DNA from: Candidatus Thorarchaeota archaeon MP11T_1
GTDB lineage: Archaea > Asgardarchaeota > Thorarchaeia > Thorarchaeales > Thorarchaeaceae
Assembly: GCA_002825515.1 (NCBI GenBank)
Contig: PJET01000076.1
Coordinates: forward strand, 1-8,086
Direction of reading: 5' to 3'
DNA length: 8,086 nucleotides
In this document: positions 6,196 to 8,086 of the stretch, piece by piece
Numbering within the stretch: position 1 is the stretch's first letter
Layout of the letters: each line of letters begins with the position of its first letter
Translations under genes and position numbers: made by a program
Notes under the pieces: generated by a model
Databases searched by the model: none
The model's input: only the letters and a program-made list of their open reading frames with translations
Told to the model about the DNA's origin: nothing

Positions 6196-7014
6196 ATGAA
6201 GAAAAGCCCAAAACAACGAAGTACACTCAAAGACAGAGTGCGTAGAATATTCAAAACGAACAAACTCTGCCAAATAGCATTTGAAGAACTAGAGAATGAC
6301 ATTGAAGTTCAAACCATGCTTGAAGACAGCAATCGCATGGCAATAGATCGTATGGGATATTCAGACCATGGCCACACACACTCATTGATTGTCACAATGA
6401 ACGGAGTGCGTCTTTTTAGACATCTAGTCAAGGGAGTCAACCCAACGATAGTCCAAGAAGAAACAGGTGATGTCAATGACTCAGAACTTGTGGTCATGCT
6501 TGGCTGTTATCTACATGATATTGGCATGGTAGTTGGACGTACAAACCATGATGAGTTCTCAGTAGTATTAGCATTGCCAATCATCAATCGAATTCTAACT
6601 AAGGTTTACCCAGAAGATAGACACAAACAAGTTCACATCAGAAGCCACATCCTTCATGCAATCTATTGTCATGATCGGGTAGCAATGCCTCTGACAATAG
6701 AGGCTGGTGTAGTAGGCATTGCTGATGCGCTAGACATGACAAAGGGTCGAGCAAGAATACCCTTTGAAGCAGGAAGTGTCAATATACATAGTACTAGTGC
6801 TCGTGCTATCGAGAATGTGAGAATTCGGAAAGGCGAATCAAAAACAGTCCGTATTGAAGTGACCATGAACAATGCATCTGGAATCTTCCAGATACAGGAA
6901 CTCCTCGAAGAAAAGATTCGTAACGCCAAGTCACTAATCGACCATATAGAACTCTATGCCATAATGTCCCCCCGAGAAGATGTGATAATTAAAGAAGAAC
7001 TTCGTGTACTTTGA
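6196..7014 (+). CDS. HD-domain metal-dependent phosphohydrolase
   Basis: 272 residues. Metal-ligand motifs of the HD superfamily are present in order: histidines in YSDHGHTHS (58-62), the H107-D108 doublet in YLHDIGM, histidines H154 and H159 in HILHAIYCHD, and the last aspartate in IADALDMTKGR (D177 is the likely ligand). A C-terminal domain of about 80 residues (SARAIENVRIRKG; ASGIFQIQELLEEK) follows. The layout resembles the uncharacterised archaeal HD hydrolase group (COG3294-like by memory, not checked). HD enzymes cleave phosphomonoesters or phosphodiesters, often nucleotides; the substrate is not readable here. An N-terminal basic stretch of about 20 residues precedes the fold. An in-frame stop at 6190 rules out a longer start, and AAGGGG at 6181-6186 is a modest ribosome site. 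It seems to be a one-gene unit; TTTATTAC at 6133-6140 may be its TATA box. Confidence 0.9.
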   Translation: MKKSPKQRSTLKDRVRRIFKTNKLCQIAFEELENDIEVQTMLEDSNRMAIDRMGYSDHGHTHSLIVTMNGVRLFRHLVKGVNPTIVQEETGDVNDSELVVMLGCYLHDIGMVVGRTNHDEFSVVLALPIINRILTKVYPEDRHKQVHIRSHILHAIYCHDRVAMPLTIEAGVVGIADALDMTKGRARIPFEAGSVNIHSTSARAIENVRIRKGESKTVRIEVTMNNASGIFQIQELLEEKIRNAKSLIDHIELYAIMSPREDVIIKEELRVL

Positions 7015-7079
7015 TTCTCACATATGTAAAAATCTCAAACCTCCTTAAACCAATATCTAACGAGTTCACACATAACAGC

Positions 7080-7089
7080 TAATATATAT
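7080..7089 (+). promoter_or_regulatory. TATA box of the Lrp-JAMM unit
   Basis: TAATATATAT is the clearest TATA-like element in the window. It predicts transcription from about 7110. The ATG at 7088 falls within the box itself, so it cannot be the start of the regulator; the next in-frame ATG at 7148 would have a leader of about 38 nt. Confidence 0.6.
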
Positions 7090-7098
7090 GCACGACAT

Positions 7099-7108
7099 CG
7101 AACATTCG
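7099..7108. promoter_or_regulatory. Possible operator CGAA-ca-TTCG at the Lrp gene transcription start
   Basis: A 10-bp palindrome with 4-bp arms, placed 10 to 20 bp downstream of the TATA box and right at the predicted transcription start. Lrp/AsnC proteins commonly repress their own genes by binding there, so it is a candidate autoregulatory site. Confidence 0.35.
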
Positions 7109-7147
7109 TCGCGTTTCACTACGTACTATGTTGCAGAGGCAGAAATC

Positions 7148-7585
7148 ATGCGCCTAGACCCTATTGACTCTCAAATAATAACAATGCTTCAAAATGATGG
7201 CAGAAGGTCCTTCAGTGAGATTGCTGATGCAGTAGGTAGGACTGAAGTTACCATTCGACGAAGAGTGAAGAAACTTGTGGATGAAGGATATATCAAGCGA
7301 TTCACAGTTGTATTGGATCCCCTTAAAATGGGTCGGAAGATACGCGCAGTCATTAGGGTCAAGACTGCGATGAAAGAGGCTGCGTTGATCTCAAAGAAGC
7401 TCAGGGAATTCGATGAAGTCAATGAAGCCTATTTTCTTGATGGGGCATGCGGCCTAATGATTATGGTCACTGTGGATGATCTCACAGAGCTAAAAGCATT
7501 CCTAGAAACACGACTTGGGCGTATTCCTGGTGTTGGCGATGCTGAAACCTGTATTGTTCTCGAAGAAATCAAGTCGGCTTTCTAG
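7148..7585 (+). CDS. Lrp/AsnC-family transcriptional regulator
   Basis: 145 residues from ATG 7148, the usual length. N-terminal helix-turn-helix: LDPIDSQIITMLQNDGRRSF leads into SFSEIADAVGRTEVTIRRRVKKL (HTH about 21-43). C-terminal RAM (ligand/oligomerisation) domain about 65-140, including VRVKTAM-type first strand, EVNEAYFLDGACGLMIMV and the closing strand ETCIVLEEIK. Such proteins are octameric or dimeric DNA binders that respond to amino acids or other metabolites. The longer frame from ATG 7088 adds 20 residues outside the family's fold and overlaps the TATA box, so it is rejected. There is no strong ribosome site before 7148 (only GCAGAGG at 7132-7138). The JAMM gene begins 18 bp after its stop, so it is probably the second gene of the same mRNA; the ligand of the regulator is unknown. 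Confidence 0.93.
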   Translation: MRLDPIDSQIITMLQNDGRRSFSEIADAVGRTEVTIRRRVKKLVDEGYIKRFTVVLDPLKMGRKIRAVIRVKTAMKEAALISKKLREFDEVNEAYFLDGACGLMIMVTVDDLTELKAFLETRLGRIPGVGDAETCIVLEEIKSAF

Positions 7586-7591
7586 ACCATT

Positions 7592-7596
7592 GGAGG
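7592..7596 (+). promoter_or_regulatory. Shine-Dalgarno site deciding the start at 7604
   Basis: GGAGG is 7 nt before ATG 7604. The TTG at 7601, which would add one residue, is only 4 nt away, so the ATG is the more likely start. Confidence 0.75.
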
Positions 7597-7603
7597 CGTT
7601 TTG

Positions 7604-8020
7604 ATGCAGTACAAACTGCATCTCTCAAGCAGAAACTTGGACGCTCTTCACAATCATGCTGAAACCAGTCTTCCATCAGAAGCTGCTGCATTACTTTTTG
7701 GACAGGTGTCTGAATCCTTCATCATAGTGAAATACGTTGAATTAGTCTATAATGAAGCGTCTTCGAATACAACTTCGTTTATGGTTAATCCTGAAGAACA
7801 ATACCGACTCTTGGTTGAAGCGGAGGACCGGGATGAAGAGCTCGTTGGGATATTCCATTCTCACCCTGCACCACCGTTTCCTTCAAGCAGGGACTTACAA
7901 AACATGAAGCTCAATCCTGTTGTCTGGCTCATCGCATCGAAGACTGGTGGAATCTGGATAAGTAAGGCATTTCTAATGGAGAATGATGAAGTCCAAGAAG
8001 TAGATCTGTTTTTGGATTGA
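7604..8020 (+). CDS. JAMM/MPN+ domain zinc metalloprotease (deubiquitinase-like isopeptidase)
   Basis: 138 residues, a stand-alone JAB1/MPN/Mov34 domain. The JAMM zinc motif is complete: E26 in LPSEAAALLFG, then H85-S-H87-P, and S94-x-x-D97 in APPFPSSRD. Enzymes of this group cut isopeptide bonds between ubiquitin-like proteins and their targets, or release sulfur-carrier proteins; in Haloferax a similar single-domain protein (HvJAMM1) removes SAMPs, and in Asgard archaea an Rpn11-like JAMM sits with ubiquitin, E1 and E2 genes. No ubiquitin-like, E1 or E2 gene is in this window, so the substrate is inferred only. No signal peptide or membrane segment, so cytoplasmic. It follows the Lrp gene by 18 bp and shares its promoter, an unusual pairing. 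The residue set and length are those of an active enzyme, not of a scaffolding MPN- domain. Confidence 0.9.
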   Translation: MQYKLHLSSRNLDALHNHAETSLPSEAAALLFGQVSESFIIVKYVELVYNEASSNTTSFMVNPEEQYRLLVEAEDRDEELVGIFHSHPAPPFPSSRDLQNMKLNPVVWLIASKTGGIWISKAFLMENDEVQEVDLFLD

Positions 8021-8027
8021 CTGCGTA

Positions 8028-8086
8028 TTATCGCTTCAAAGCCTTAATTGTACCAGAAACTTTTTTCGGTTCGAAAGAAACAAGGC
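8028..8086 (-). CDS. Possible C-terminus of a convergent minus-strand gene (partial)
   Basis: On the minus strand, a frame open from the right edge of the window ends at TAA 8030-8028, giving 18 residues (LVSFEPKKVSGTIKALKR). The stop lies 7 bp from the JAMM stop. The short piece has protein-like composition, but it is too short to identify, and other frames here also reach stops nearby. Confidence 0.3.
   Translation of the reverse strand, partial: LVSFEPKKVSGTIKALKR
8061..8066 (+). terminator. T-tract after the JAMM gene
   Basis: Six T's about 41 nt after the JAMM stop are an archaeal-type T-rich termination signal for the Lrp-JAMM transcript. No hairpin precedes them, as is usual in archaea. 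Confidence 0.35.

Noticed and set aside
7088..7147. ATG 7088 as start of the Lrp gene
   Set aside because: It falls in the TATA box, adds 20 residues not typical of the family, and ATG 7148 gives the normal N-terminus.
1..8086. CRISPR arrays, tRNA, rRNA, insertion sequences, phage genes, toxin-antitoxin pairs
   Set aside because: No repeat-spacer pattern, no tRNA-like cloverleaf, no transposase or integrase motif was seen on reading both strands.

Overview
The window reads as archaeal DNA, most likely from an anaerobic, uncultivated lineage such as an Asgard (Thorarchaeia-like) archaeon. This assignment is inference. It rests on MvhD/heterodisulfide-reductase-type redox genes, an Lrp/AsnC regulator, a JAMM-domain protein, a DUF3795-like protein, and archaeal-style TATA boxes about 25 bp upstream of starts that lack Shine-Dalgarno sequences. 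I see no rRNA, tRNA, CRISPR array, insertion sequence or phage gene.

Left block (1-2536, + strand). The window opens inside the 3' end of an MvhD-type hydrogenase delta subunit gene. This overlaps by ATGA a 756-residue protein that I do not recognise as a named family. It combines a long helical/coiled-coil region, a basic linker, two winged-helix-like segments and, at its C-terminus, two CxxCxxCxxxCP [4Fe-4S] motifs. The overlap implies translational coupling with the Hdr/Mvh electron-transfer module. This protein is the most unusual item in the window.

Second block (2608-4187, + strand). An acyl-CoA dehydrogenase is followed at once by a small cupin with degenerate metal ligands. Next to the redox block, it suggests that acyl-CoA oxidation and Hdr/Mvh electron flow may be linked, which is inference from position only.

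Middle block (4234-5912). A DUF3795-like cysteine-rich gene on the minus strand appears to carry a one-base frameshift right after its start codon. It is divergent from an orphan, complete mvhD-like gene with its own promoter and a short inverted repeat in that promoter. The mvhD-like gene meets a GNAT acetyltransferase tail-to-tail with only 5 bp between them.

Right block (6196-8086). It holds an HD-domain phosphohydrolase, then an Lrp/AsnC regulator followed 18 bp later by a JAMM/MPN+ metalloprotease with an intact zinc motif, probably co-transcribed. The last about 60 bases may hold the C-terminus of a convergent minus-strand gene. Several starts differ from the longest open frame (266 not 248; 3819 not 3816; 7148 not 7088; 7604 not 7601), for reasons given in the entries.
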